A stretch of 47,645 bases of DNA from NCBI GenBank assembly GCA_017554385.1, contig JAFZIL010000094.1, forward strand, positions 1-47,645, given 5' to 3'. Below the pieces are notes generated by a model, which was not told where the DNA came from, made no database searches, and saw only the letters and a program-made list of their open reading frames with translations. The stretch is from Prevotella sp. GTDB lineage: Bacteria; Bacteroidota; Bacteroidia; Bacteroidales; Bacteroidaceae. Positions 1-7,719 of the stretch are shown here, piece after piece; the stretch's first letter is position 1, and each line of letters starts with the position of its first letter. Position numbers and translations under genes: made by a program.

Positions 1-189
1 CTCGTCGATGGTAATCTCACCTTCGATGTTCCTGCGGGCCGTCTCTTGCAGATAGCCCGAAACCTTCAGTCCATCTACAGCCTGAAGTCCAATGGCCGCC
101 TGCCAGTAACCAGCCTTTTTCCGTTGTGCCGGTTCCCCCTGACGAATATACTCGTCAAAGTTTAAATACAATTCCTTGTTCTCGCTCAT
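1..189 (-). CDS. Fic-associated VbhA-like antitoxin domain protein, 5' part only
   Basis: Only the first 63 codons lie in the window; the gene runs off the left edge. The start ATG is at 187-189 on the minus strand. The peptide begins MSENKELYLNFDEYIRQGEP and continues with AIGLQAVDGLKVS and NIEGEITIDE. This layout (a helix with a (E/D)G turn, then a 'GEIT-DE' segment) is what I recall for the small VbhA-like antitoxin domain that precedes or neighbours Fic AMP-transferases in Bacteroidetes, where it blocks the Fic active site. The Fic domain (HPFxxGNG motif) would lie outside the window, so it is not known whether this is a stand-alone antitoxin or an antitoxin-Fic fusion. Its position beside the restriction island fits a defence context. 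Confidence 0.6.
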   Translation of the reverse strand, partial: MSENKELYLNFDEYIRQGEPAQRKKAGYWQAAIGLQAVDGLKVSGYLQETARRNIEGEITIDE

Positions 190-240
190 ATCTTGTCTCA
201 CTTTTTTTCTATAACTTTTTTATTCTTCGCTTTATTATCA

Positions 241-268
241 CATCAGCCATCATACCTCAGCCATCAGC
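241..268. repeat. 7-bp-period repeat upstream of the Fic-type gene
   Basis: Four heptamers of the CATCAGC type stand in tandem (CATCAGC, CATCATA, CCTCAGC, CATCAGC) in the gap between the antitoxin-like start and the Nudix stop. It is one of about a dozen arrays with this period in the window. The rest of the 190-341 gap holds only a small hairpin (CTTCGC, 3-nt loop, GCGAAG, near 303-317). Confidence 0.6.
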
Positions 269-341
269 CTTCTATATTATAGTATGGAAAACTCGAAAAG
301 TTCTTCGCAGAGCGAAGCGTCTCCTCCGTCGCCGAGCGACA

Positions 342-809
342 TCATTCATCAAAGATTTTTTTTAATGCTTTGATAACTACCAAATCTGCTGGCAACCACT
401 TCACGCTGTCCAGCTCATCCTTCGCGAGCCACTTCGCAGCTTCATGCTCATTCAGATGCAGCGCCTCCGTCAGTAGCGAGCAGAGATAGCAATGCATGGT
501 GAGATGGAACTTAGGATAATCATACTCTACTGTACAAAGGAACTCGTTTACATTAATCTCAGTCGACAGCTCCTCGCGAATCTCGCGCTTCAGCGCCTCT
601 TCTGGCGTTTCCCCTGCCTCCATCTTTCCACCTGGGAATTCCCACCCAGCCTTGCCTTCCAGGCGAGCCTGCTCCCACTCGGCAGAGCTCAAACAAGTTT
701 GGCTATGCTCTCGTTTACCCGCAGCCTTGTCATTCGCCAATCCTCGCTGAGTGGCGAATATCTTATCTCCTTTGCGAATAATCGCTGCTACTACTTCTAT
801 CTGTTTCAT
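342..809 (-). CDS. Nudix hydrolase, MutT-like (deoxy)nucleoside triphosphate pyrophosphohydrolase
   Basis: This is a 155-residue Nudix protein that probably hydrolyses oxidised or non-canonical (d)NTPs to the monophosphate and pyrophosphate. The Nudix box (G-x5-E-x7-REUxEE) is intact at about residues 61-81: GGKMEAGETPEEALKREIRE. The N-terminus (IEVVAAII, then FATQRG) and WEFPGGK match MutT-type enzymes, in which FATQRG is normally followed by about 10 residues before WEFPGGK. Here about 30 extra residues lie in between, including SSAEWEQARLEG; they are encoded by a palindrome-cored repeat (678-712). The ATG overlaps the vsr stop by 4 bp, so the two genes are probably translationally coupled and share the promoter near 1387. 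Pairing with Vsr suggests a mutation-avoidance operon. The exact substrate cannot be read from the sequence. Confidence 0.88.
   Translation of the reverse strand: MKQIEVVAAIIRKGDKIFATQRGLANDKAAGKREHSQTCLSSAEWEQARLEGKAGWEFPGGKMEAGETPEEALKREIREELSTEINVNEFLCTVEYDYPKFHLTMHCYLCSLLTEALHLNEHEAAKWLAKDELDSVKWLPADLVVIKALKKIFDE
678..712. repeat. In-frame palindrome-cored repeat inside the Nudix gene
   Basis: CTCGGCAGAGC, a 12-nt palindromic core (CAAACAAGTTTG) and a flank ending TGCTCTC form a unit that has a second copy at 7720-7755. The two flanks match while the palindromic core differs (GGAGCAAGCTCC in the other copy). In the Nudix gene the unit is read through in frame and lengthens the loop before the Nudix box. 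Confidence 0.6.
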
Positions 810-1366
810 ATCTCTTTTTCCGCTGCCATTGGCATTTGCATATTTTCTTCATCCAGTTTTGGATATGGGACTGCTTTTGCCCCATGATCCCGTAGCCATA
901 TGTGGTTCAGTGTGAACGCTATCGACTCCAGCGTCTCTTCCCGTTTCTTGGGTGTCAGCTCGCATTCCCACACCGTGATGCAGTGCCAGCCCATTGCAGC
1001 TAGTTTCTTCTGCTCCTCCTTGTCCCGTTCCTTATTCCTGCGAATCTTCGCCACCCAGAACTCCCGATTAGTCTTAGGAATCTTACAACACTCACTACTT
1101 TCCAAGTCCATTCTCCCCTCGCCCTTTGGAGAGGGGCTGGGGGTGAGGCTGCACTTGTGCCCATGCCAGAAACAACCATTCACAAAAATGCAGGTTCGGT
1201 ACTTCCTCAGGACCAAGTCCGGATGTCCAGGCAGTCGCTTATGGTTCAACCTATATCTGAATCCTCTCTGCCACAGACCACGACGCACAATCATTTCTGG
1301 CTTCGTGTCCTTCGAGTGGATTGCTGCCATGTTCTTATGGCGTTGTTGTGCGGAGAGTTTATCCAT
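806..1366 (-). CDS. vsr: Very short patch repair (Vsr) DNA mismatch endonuclease
   Basis: Vsr nicks DNA 5' of the T in T:G mismatches left when 5-methylcytosine deaminates, and so offsets the mutagenic effect of a C5-cytosine methyltransferase. The 186-residue protein shows the family landmarks: a start like 'LSAQQRHKNMAAIHSKDTKPE', then GFRYRLNHKRLPGHPDLVL with the catalytic Asp, IFVNGCFWHGHKC, and PKTNREFWVAKIRRN. Between HGHKC and CCKIPKTN lies an extra stretch with SLTPSPSPKGEG, encoded by a GC-rich palindromic repeat (1113-1147) inserted without breaking the frame; other Vsr proteins have only a few residues there. The likely partner methylase is the C5-MTase at 6004-7119. The start at 1366 lies about 20 bp after a good -7 box. 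Confidence 0.9.
   Translation of the reverse strand: MDKLSAQQRHKNMAAIHSKDTKPEMIVRRGLWQRGFRYRLNHKRLPGHPDLVLRKYRTCIFVNGCFWHGHKCSLTPSPSPKGEGRMDLESSECCKIPKTNREFWVAKIRRNKERDKEEQKKLAAMGWHCITVWECELTPKKREETLESIAFTLNHIWLRDHGAKAVPYPKLDEENMQMPMAAEKEI
1113..1147. repeat. GC-rich palindromic repeat, in-frame copy in vsr
   Basis: The element is a C-rich/G-rich imperfect palindrome (CTCCCCTCGCCC, TTTGGAGAGGGGC, then TGGGGGTGAG). Read on the minus strand it encodes LTPSPSPKGEG. It is nearly identical in DNA to the copy in the superoxide dismutase gene (14463-14498), although the host genes are unrelated. Confidence 0.8.
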
Positions 1367-1386
1367 TTAGCTATTGTTTCTACGAT

Positions 1387-1395
1387 GCAAAGTTA
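1387..1395 (-). promoter_or_regulatory. -7 box for the vsr-Nudix operon
   Basis: TAACTTTGC on the minus strand matches the Bacteroidetes -7 consensus TAnnTTTGC and ends about 20 bp before the vsr ATG. The -33 element is not obvious. Confidence 0.55.
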
Positions 1396-1447
1396 CAAAT
1401 TTTATGCGAAAAAGTACAGACTATTTCGTTTTTTCCTCATTTTTACT

Positions 1448-1456
1448 TACCTTTGC
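1448..1456 (+). promoter_or_regulatory. -7 box for the orphan gene at 1478
   Basis: TACCTTTGC on the plus strand matches the Bacteroidetes -7 consensus and ends about 21 bp before the ATG at 1478. It is divergent from the vsr promoter. Confidence 0.55.
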
Positions 1457-1477
1457 AAGATAAATCCATAGTATGAG

Positions 1478-2062
1478 ATGGAACACGACAAAGTCTCATT
1501 CGAGTTCAAGCACGTTCGTGAGAAGAACTACGACTCTTCTCATCCTCTTTACGACGCAATGAAGACCCTTTGCAACCCAGAGGGTGAGAATTGTGGTCAT
1601 ACTGCTGAATACAAAGGTCAGACCTTCCAACTCTATATGTGCAAAGACACCTATTACGATGAGTATGGCATTCCACAACGCGAAGTTTCCGTTTTAGGAC
1701 TTGACCAACAAGAAGACAGATGGAGTGTTTATCGGTATAATGCTGAGGAACTGGCTGAAAGAGCTAAGAAAATGGAACAACAGGAGTTCACCCCCCATAC
1801 CGTAGACTACGACTACAAAGACGGCAAACTCTCTTGGATATTTCGTCGCGACTACAACGATCGAAGAGAACTGGTACATATGGAAGATGCATTCTATGGT
1901 GACGGGTTGTTCGATGAATTCCAAGACACTCCTTACTATACACTGATTTCTGACCTAACCTACGAATATGACGAATATGGTAATTGGGTGCTCTGTTACC
2001 TTCATTGCGTTGATGGCCTGCAACCCGATGAACTCACGATTCGGGAGATAGAGTATTGGTGA
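1478..2062 (+). CDS. Uncharacterised protein with a YDEYGNW motif
   Basis: I do not recognise a named family for this 194-residue acidic, aromatic-rich protein. It has no signal peptide or membrane segment, so it is probably cytoplasmic. The C-terminal part (LTYEYDEYGNWVLCYLH, then REIEYW) resembles the 'YDxxGNW ... REIxY' units seen in many Bacteroidetes proteins related to YD repeats; two shorter YD-like stretches (YYDEYGIPQREV, VDYDYKDGKLSWIFRRDY) precede it. It has its own -7 box at 1448-1456. Its last 61 bp overlap the 3' end of the convergent nuclease gene, so the two transcripts are complementary there. It sits between vsr and the restriction genes, and a defence role is possible but unproven. 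Confidence 0.75.
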   Translation: MEHDKVSFEFKHVREKNYDSSHPLYDAMKTLCNPEGENCGHTAEYKGQTFQLYMCKDTYYDEYGIPQREVSVLGLDQQEDRWSVYRYNAEELAERAKKMEQQEFTPHTVDYDYKDGKLSWIFRRDYNDRRELVHMEDAFYGDGLFDEFQDTPYYTLISDLTYEYDEYGNWVLCYLHCVDGLQPDELTIREIEYW

Positions 2063-4230
2063 ACTGCTTGTTCTTTACAATGTGCAAAGAACTCGTCGCG
2101 AGTCTTACAGAATCCACGATATGCTGCTCTCGCCATTCCAAATCTTGCGGGATGCTCTAACTTTGTCCAGTCTGTGACGTTGAACATGATGCGAATAGGA
2201 TATTCGGCATCTGCGACCCTCTTCAGATTTGCTTTTGTCACTTTGTAATAGCCCTCAATATGTCCGCCAGGAATGATGGGAGCAATATATCGAACAGACT
2301 GGATGTCCTTTGCTTCTTCCATACCTTTCTTACCCATCACTATGCACGATGCTAATCCATTGATAACACTTTGTATATCCTCATTCACCTCTTTATCTAT
2401 AGTCAAAATCATATATACAGCATCCTTCGGCTCCTCCGATGTATAGTACAATCCCTTTTGTGGAATACTGTCGTTCAAAATCTCTGTTGAAGCCTTACCT
2501 ATTAGTTCTTCTATAAAGTGCTCCAACAACTTTCTGTTTTTCACATCATTGGGCCTCAATGGGAAAGCTCCGATGTTCACTTCATCAAGTGATTGTTGGA
2601 ACTTGGCTTTAGCCACCTCTATCGGGTCGCCATTACCTGGGAACAAGATGTAGCCGCCTATCACTTCCTTCTTCAACAAACTGTCACCCTCCTTGTTGTC
2701 CTTGTAGTAGATGGCATCACGATAGCGGTGCATCTGGTTGATGGCATCGTCAGGTGGGGTATCTACGCCAGCTTCAGTTCTGTCGTTGATACGGTATTTG
2801 GCATCAAAAAGGTAGGTCATCTTCATGCCCTTTTCGATGTCGTCCTTCGTCAGTTGTAGTACAATGTCAGGCTTTTGAGGAACAGTGTGACTCTCCACGT
2901 TTTCTATACCAACACCGTCGTTATCCTTTTCTGTGTGTTTCGGATTATAGACAAGCTCTGCCAATTCTACGCCATCTTTGCGGAACAAGATTCGTGAGTG
3001 TTCACCTTTCCCTAATTCCCACGTGAACACACCATTCATCTCCATGCGATTACGATGGTCCACATCCACATCGAGTCCTAATTGCTCCTTCACGATATGA
3101 CTCACCTCAATGAAGCACCAAATCTCGTAAAGGGTGGCTATGTCCTTCGACTGAAGCCTATACATACCATCGTTCAGCAAATAGGCACGCCTCAGCAGAT
3201 TCCACGTTCTATATATCTGACTATAGCCGGTAGCCCTTTGCAGTACTAGGCTCTCTTGATTCAAGCCTTTGAAACGTCCAACAGTTCTGAAGAATGGATT
3301 CCGCTGCAAGTACGTCAACGTTTTTTCCACGTCATTCATCTCCCGTTTCAGGGATTCCGAGGTATTCTTGATGGCCTCGATGCGCTTCTTCAGCATTTCG
3401 TATTTTGCAGCTATCTGTCCCAGCGCATATTTCAGGAAACGGTTCTCCTGTGTGTCGTTCGACTGCACGTGCTCCTCTACACAATAAAGGTGAGCCTGTT
3501 CCTTTCGATGTTCAGCCAACTCGTTCTCAATATTGGTGGGAACCCGTTTCAGTTTGTCAGCCCTCAAATACACCTCATAGCCACGAAGTCTGCGCCTTGG
3601 CCTTTCTATGATGCTGCGACAAGCCTTTATGAACTTCTCCTGCTCACCAGCAAAGATGCTCCACCAAATCAACTCTGGCGTATCACCTTTCGTGTCAGGC
3701 GAGAAACCATGAAACGTGCGCTTCATGTAGTCGAGTGCCAACATGCGGTATTCTGCTTCGATGTCCTCGACTATCTTCTTCCAATGTTCGTGGTAGTTCA
3801 GCTTGGTGCTCAGCACCTCATAACCAAGCTTGAAGTGCCGTTGCTCTTTACCTATATTATATACTATCTGCAGTTCGCTCCTGCCAATCTCGTTGCCATA
3901 GTTGATAAAACCTGCTAAAGTATGTCCTCTAAAGCTGAAGCGGTCGTTGTCTGCCTGAAGCATCGAGCCGAACTGGGCCTTGCTGACGTGACTGCCAAAC
4001 TCCACCCAGATAGGATATTCAGCATTATCGAAGAAAACAGCCTTAGCCTGTTCACCGTTTTCTATGGGTTCATCATTGATCGTTGCTGACTTCACACCAT
4101 CCGTCCAAGTGTAAGTAGTAAGCAGATTCTCTCTGCCCACATTCCTTACAGCCTTCCACCAGATGGCCTCATACTTCGAGCACTCCACATACATCGTGAA
4201 GTCCTCATGTTGTATCGTCAGCAGCTCCAT
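2002..4230 (-). CDS. DUF2357 / PD-(D/E)XK nuclease, McrC-like partner of the McrB-like motor
   Basis: This is the likely DNA-cleaving subunit of a McrBC-like restriction system. The 742-residue protein has a long N-terminal region with beta-rich and coiled-coil character (helical stretch around residues 270-310 with many K/E), then a nuclease core: PDIVLQL at about 457 and YLFDAKYRI at about 473-479, which fits the PD...(D/E)xK signature. This layout is that of the DUF2357 family usually encoded next to an AAA McrB-like protein. It starts 2 bp after the McrB-like stop, so the two are in one operon and probably form a complex. A role in cleaving DNA with the wrong methylation state is inferred from the neighbouring C5-methyltransferase, not from this protein itself. 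Confidence 0.8.
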   Translation of the reverse strand: MELLTIQHEDFTMYVECSKYEAIWWKAVRNVGRENLLTTYTWTDGVKSATINDEPIENGEQAKAVFFDNAEYPIWVEFGSHVSKAQFGSMLQADNDRFSFRGHTLAGFINYGNEIGRSELQIVYNIGKEQRHFKLGYEVLSTKLNYHEHWKKIVEDIEAEYRMLALDYMKRTFHGFSPDTKGDTPELIWWSIFAGEQEKFIKACRSIIERPRRRLRGYEVYLRADKLKRVPTNIENELAEHRKEQAHLYCVEEHVQSNDTQENRFLKYALGQIAAKYEMLKKRIEAIKNTSESLKREMNDVEKTLTYLQRNPFFRTVGRFKGLNQESLVLQRATGYSQIYRTWNLLRRAYLLNDGMYRLQSKDIATLYEIWCFIEVSHIVKEQLGLDVDVDHRNRMEMNGVFTWELGKGEHSRILFRKDGVELAELVYNPKHTEKDNDGVGIENVESHTVPQKPDIVLQLTKDDIEKGMKMTYLFDAKYRINDRTEAGVDTPPDDAINQMHRYRDAIYYKDNKEGDSLLKKEVIGGYILFPGNGDPIEVAKAKFQQSLDEVNIGAFPLRPNDVKNRKLLEHFIEELIGKASTEILNDSIPQKGLYYTSEEPKDAVYMILTIDKEVNEDIQSVINGLASCIVMGKKGMEEAKDIQSVRYIAPIIPGGHIEGYYKVTKANLKRVADAEYPIRIMFNVTDWTKLEHPARFGMARAAYRGFCKTRDEFFAHCKEQAVHQYSISRIVSSSGCRPSTQ

Positions 4231-4232
4231 AT

Positions 4233-6002
4233 TTAGCTCCAGAAACTTGTGTAACCGCTCTTTAGCCTATTCTCCATTTCAGCAAGTTTCTTTAGAGAAA
4301 TAGAATTGTCTTCTGAAAAGCTTTCACCCAAGAGTTCCTTAATAACCTTTATTAGACGTTCTAAGAGATTACCAATTCTGTCGGCATCTCCTTCTATTCG
4401 TGACAAGATCTTCATACTGATTATCTCGTCGAGAGCACGTTTTATTACATAATCATCTGTTTCGCCCTCTGTCTTGTATGGAAGATTGTTAACAACATAA
4501 AGCAGGAATTCGTTTCTGGTGCGATAAGCAATTTTGAATGGTGTGCCATTCAGTTCCTTATTAATAGTGTCGAGGTCTTCAATTACTTTATCACATACGG
4601 TATGATATGTCTTGTACACATCAACGCCCTCAACAGCACTACCAATCAGTTCTGCCTCCCCAAGCTTGCCTATCTGTTCGTAACGTTCCGTCAGTCCTCC
4701 CTTTAAATTGACTTCGTTCATCTCAATGGTCATTGCCCTGTCGAGCACTTTGCGCGAGAATGAGAATGTGGTTTCATCCATATTGACTGTTCCCACAACG
4801 ATAAGGTTCTGAGGGATGCTTACCCCTTCATCGCGGAATTGCTCTCTTAATTCCTCTTCAGAGGTTAATTCTCTACAGAGATTCCAATACCATTCAGAAC
4901 TGACGCTTTTCAATAATGGGTCTGTCGAAATATTACCCTCCTCATCAGCCTTCCTGCTTTCAACTACACTTAGGTATTCAGCGAAGTATTGCTCTACAGG
5001 AGCCAAGTTCATTTCATCAAGACAAAGGAAATAGGGAACATTAGGTTCTTCCCATGCTTTTGCCACGAATTTCAAGAAATCACCAGCCACATAGACAGGT
5101 TCTCCACTGACACGACTTACATAGCCAATCAGTTCACTCGAATCATGCCAGTTTGGCTTTACCTGCACCATCTCGAAGTTTCTTGGTTTCTGTGAATTGA
5201 ACTCTTCAGAATCTGCGTCCCAACAAGCACGAGCCAACTCACGAACAATACGAGATTTGCCAGTACCAGAGATACCTGCAAGCAGGAGGAATGGTTTTGA
5301 CTTGATGGCAGTGATATAGGGGCGATAGGTCTGATTGACTCTGGGGCAACTATATGTTCTTGCAGAAGGAGTACCTTGCTTGTAAAAGACATTCCAGCCA
5401 TCGGATTTGTGGAGCAATTCCAAGCAATCCAATCTTTCAGACAAAGCCTTGGCCAAAGTTCCAATAAGACTACTTGACGCATTGATGGAATTTGCTATGT
5501 TTAGTACTGGTGATTCCGCAAAATCGTTGGCTCTTTTTATATTCTTACCTCCTCCCCAACTGTCATAGTCCCATAAGAATCTTATCAGATAATCCTTGTC
5601 ACTGCCAGAGTAGGTCGCAAGATACTGCTTCGCTTTTGCTTCCCTTGCTTCTTTTGTTCTTTCTTCTTCAGGTATTCTTCTATTATCTGCACTTGGATGA
5701 CATGCTTCAAACATATCATCTGTTATCCCAAGTGAGATAAGCTTATCTCTATATGCGAACAGTTCACGGTTATATTCGCAACACATGGCTGCTATAAAAA
5801 TCCATTGGTTGGGAACTATACAGACAGACTTCTGTGACGATATTTTCAATGTGTACTGATAATACTCTTCTATTCGGTAATTGCCGAATTCAGTAAATCT
5901 TTCCTTGAACGCTTGCGGTAAGGCACAGTCTTCCATGTTGGCTTCTTTTATCTTTTGAGCCAGTTGCGTTCGCTTTATTTTTAAATCCACAAGTTCTGCC
6001 AT
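4233..6002 (-). CDS. McrB-like AAA+ NTPase (restriction motor subunit)
   Basis: The AAA+ core carries a Walker A GISGTGKS at residues 243-250, a Walker B CLDEMNLAPVEQYF at about 327-340 with the 'DEMNLA.VE.YF' form typical of McrB-type ATPases (AAA_5), and a sensor segment GTVNMDETTFSFSRKVLDRA at about 404-423. The first ~230 residues lack the methyl-DNA-binding domain of E. coli McrB and are unlike anything I can name; they may provide target recognition. GTP rather than ATP use is usual for McrB but cannot be decided here. The gene lies 1 bp after the methyltransferase stop and 2 bp before the nuclease start, so methylase, motor and nuclease form one operon, as in LlaJI/BsuMI-like systems. 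Confidence 0.88.
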   Translation of the reverse strand: MAELVDLKIKRTQLAQKIKEANMEDCALPQAFKERFTEFGNYRIEEYYQYTLKISSQKSVCIVPNQWIFIAAMCCEYNRELFAYRDKLISLGITDDMFEACHPSADNRRIPEEERTKEAREAKAKQYLATYSGSDKDYLIRFLWDYDSWGGGKNIKRANDFAESPVLNIANSINASSSLIGTLAKALSERLDCLELLHKSDGWNVFYKQGTPSARTYSCPRVNQTYRPYITAIKSKPFLLLAGISGTGKSRIVRELARACWDADSEEFNSQKPRNFEMVQVKPNWHDSSELIGYVSRVSGEPVYVAGDFLKFVAKAWEEPNVPYFLCLDEMNLAPVEQYFAEYLSVVESRKADEEGNISTDPLLKSVSSEWYWNLCRELTSEEELREQFRDEGVSIPQNLIVVGTVNMDETTFSFSRKVLDRAMTIEMNEVNLKGGLTERYEQIGKLGEAELIGSAVEGVDVYKTYHTVCDKVIEDLDTINKELNGTPFKIAYRTRNEFLLYVVNNLPYKTEGETDDYVIKRALDEIISMKILSRIEGDADRIGNLLERLIKVIKELLGESFSEDNSISLKKLAEMENRLKSGYTSFWS

Positions 6003-6003
6003 A

Positions 6004-7119
6004 TCACATTAATTGTTTTACAATTTCTTCTGCAAGCCTCTTAATGACAGGAATAGCTACACTGTTCCCAAACTGATGGTAAGCCTCTTTTTTCGAGACA
6101 ACAATTCTGAACTCTGGGTTAGAGTCGTTATAGTTCTGATTGTTGGCACACTCAGGATGTTCCCAGCCATTGCCAATAATCCTATATCCTTGTAATCTTC
6201 CAGCTTCAACAGGGGTTAGTGTTCGAGGGTTAAGCCCCTTGTCTGACTGGTCAATTAGTATCTCGCTGCCGTCCTTCCAATAACGGGCTGAGATGGTACT
6301 CGTATAAAGACTCTCTGCATTGAATAGCGAATATCCAAAGCCTTTACCATTCTGCTTGTTACGCTCTTTGCGGTTCTGATGCCCTATCCACATACGGTCT
6401 GAGATAGTGAACTTTTGGTCCATTGTCTCACTCGGTTCAAAGATATCGGACACCTTGGTTGGCATAGTACCCTCTTTCAGTTTTTCTTTGTCATAAATGG
6501 TCTTGCCGTCAGGAGCAATACCCCATGGGAAACGGAATCCATCTACATTAACCAGTTCTTTATACCATGCGATAATGAATAGACGTTCTCTATTCTGGGG
6601 AACACCAAAGTATTTGGCATTGAGGACTTCGTATGAGTAACCATACCCAAGTTCTTCAAGAGTAGCAAGAATGACCTTCAACGTATTCCCTTTGTCATGG
6701 TTCTTCAGACCTCTTACGTTCTCAAGGAATAACACCCTTGGTGGAACACCAGCATTAATCTTCTCCTTCACAATGTTTGCGATGTTGAAGAACAATGTGC
6801 CTCGCGTATCATCGAAGCCTCGTTTCAATCCTGCGACAGAGAACGGCTGACATGGAAATCCGCCACAGCATACATCAAAATCAGGTATCTCTGACGGAAC
6901 AGCATCGTTGATGTCTTCATTGAAATAGAGGTATCGTCCCTCTTTATCTTTAGCAAATAGTTTGGGTTCTATATCTTTGTAGTTTGCCTCGTATGATATT
7001 CTAGCGTTCTTGTCCCACTCACTTGCATACACGCACTTACCACCAACGCTGTGCATAGCAGTATGAAATCCGCCTATTCCTGCAAAGAGGTCTATAAAAC
7101 TGAATTTCTTCTTTGACAT
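6004..7119 (-). CDS. DNA (cytosine-5-)-methyltransferase
   Basis: This is a C5-cytosine methyltransferase of 371 residues that uses SAM. Motif I FIDLFAGIGGF is near the N-terminus, motif IV GGFPCQPFSVAGLKRGFDD with the catalytic Cys is at about 85-103, motif VI ENVRGL is near 132, motif VIII QNRERLFIIAW is near 175, and the C-terminal motif X region reads FGNSVAIPV. The frame is open upstream to 7239, but the extra 40 residues (TLIRAWTIRLLSDVG...) look non-coding and would be read from a structured leader; MSKKKFSFIDLFAG at 7119 is the natural start. No ribosome-binding site stands out, and a terminator-like hairpin ends just before the ATG. The target site is unknown. It probably protects the host from the co-transcribed McrB-like/nuclease pair. 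Confidence 0.92.
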   Translation of the reverse strand: MSKKKFSFIDLFAGIGGFHTAMHSVGGKCVYASEWDKNARISYEANYKDIEPKLFAKDKEGRYLYFNEDINDAVPSEIPDFDVCCGGFPCQPFSVAGLKRGFDDTRGTLFFNIANIVKEKINAGVPPRVLFLENVRGLKNHDKGNTLKVILATLEELGYGYSYEVLNAKYFGVPQNRERLFIIAWYKELVNVDGFRFPWGIAPDGKTIYDKEKLKEGTMPTKVSDIFEPSETMDQKFTISDRMWIGHQNRKERNKQNGKGFGYSLFNAESLYTSTISARYWKDGSEILIDQSDKGLNPRTLTPVEAGRLQGYRIIGNGWEHPECANNQNYNDSNPEFRIVVSKKEAYHQFGNSVAIPVIKRLAEEIVKQLM

Positions 7120-7120
7120 T

Positions 7121-7150
7121 AAAAAGCCCTCTCTTCGTTTTCGAAAAGGG
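7121..7150 (-). terminator. Intrinsic terminator directly upstream of the methyltransferase start
   Basis: On the minus strand CCCTTTTCG, a loop of AAAA and CGAAGAGAGGG form a hairpin followed by C and five T, ending 1 bp before the methyltransferase ATG. Its placement means that transcripts from upstream must read through it to express the methylase operon. Confidence 0.55.
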
Positions 7151-7300
7151 GGCGTGGAAGAAGATGTGTATAACCAAGGCTTAGGACAGCCCACATCAGA
7201 CAACAATCTAATAGTCCACGCCCGTATGAGCGTAAACATCCAATTGCTTGTCCGACTGATGTGTTTCCTGAGGTCCTAATTCTGGTTAATCAGTCAATCA
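7150..7300 (-). promoter_or_regulatory. Structured leader with competing pairings upstream of the methyltransferase
   Basis: Collinear complementary blocks form a long hairpin: TAACCA (7171-7176) with TGGTTA (7283-7288), TTAGGAC (7181-7187) with GTCCTAA (7273-7279), and CACATCAG (7192-7199) with CTGATGTG (7256-7263). A second, overlapping pairing joins GGGCGTGGA (7150-7158) with TCCACGCCC (7215-7223), one strand of which lies in the loop of the first hairpin and the other next to the terminator at 7121-7150. This is the geometry of an attenuator, but no ligand or riboswitch family is recognised. Confidence 0.5.
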
Positions 7301-7438
7301 AGGATGTCAAAGACGCTTTGTATTTCTTACTCTTTTCTTGTTCTATTTATAGTTGTCCGCAAACACCCTGTGCGAACGGGGTTAACAACTTTGGCTAACT
7401 ACAAATAAAAAAGCGCGGGTGCTTACATCTGCCCGTTC

Positions 7439-7640
7439 GATATTCGAGGTCTTAGGAAACCTATAGCTGTAAACAGACAGAGAAACACCCACGTTGAGGT
7501 ATATAAACACCCGTAAAGTGTGCTTGTGAGGACATGGTTAGCCCTCGCAGCACACTACGGAGAGTATATACTACACCCCGTGGAGTTACCCCTGCATTTG
7601 TTTCGGACAGCTATTCGGAAGTTCCTAAGTTTCGAATATC
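7439..7640. repeat. 202-nt imperfect inverted repeat (long hairpin)
   Basis: Paired blocks in order are GATATTCGA/TCGAATATC (7439-7447, 7632-7640), CTTAGGAA/TTCCTAAG (7451-7458, 7622-7629), ATAGCTGT/ACAGCTAT (7463-7470, 7607-7614), GTATATA/TATATAC (7499-7505, 7565-7571), CCGT/ACGG, AGTGTGCT/AGCACACT (7517-7524, 7549-7556) and GAGG/CCTC, with a terminal loop near 7532-7542. All blocks are perfect and collinear. Confidence 0.85.
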
Positions 7641-7719
7641 CAAAAACAAAGCGTCAGTAACGCCTTTCAATATGTAGTGCTCCACCCATCGGTTGACCTT
7701 CGGTCTTCTTCTCAAGCGA

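Noticed and set aside
2593-3918. Several plus-strand open frames opposite the nuclease gene
   Set aside because: They overlap a gene with a clear PD-(D/E)XK motif and have no recognisable domains.
7120-7239. Forty-residue N-terminal extension of the methyltransferase
   Set aside because: It would be read from a terminator and hairpin leader, and motif I follows the ATG at 7119 at the usual distance.
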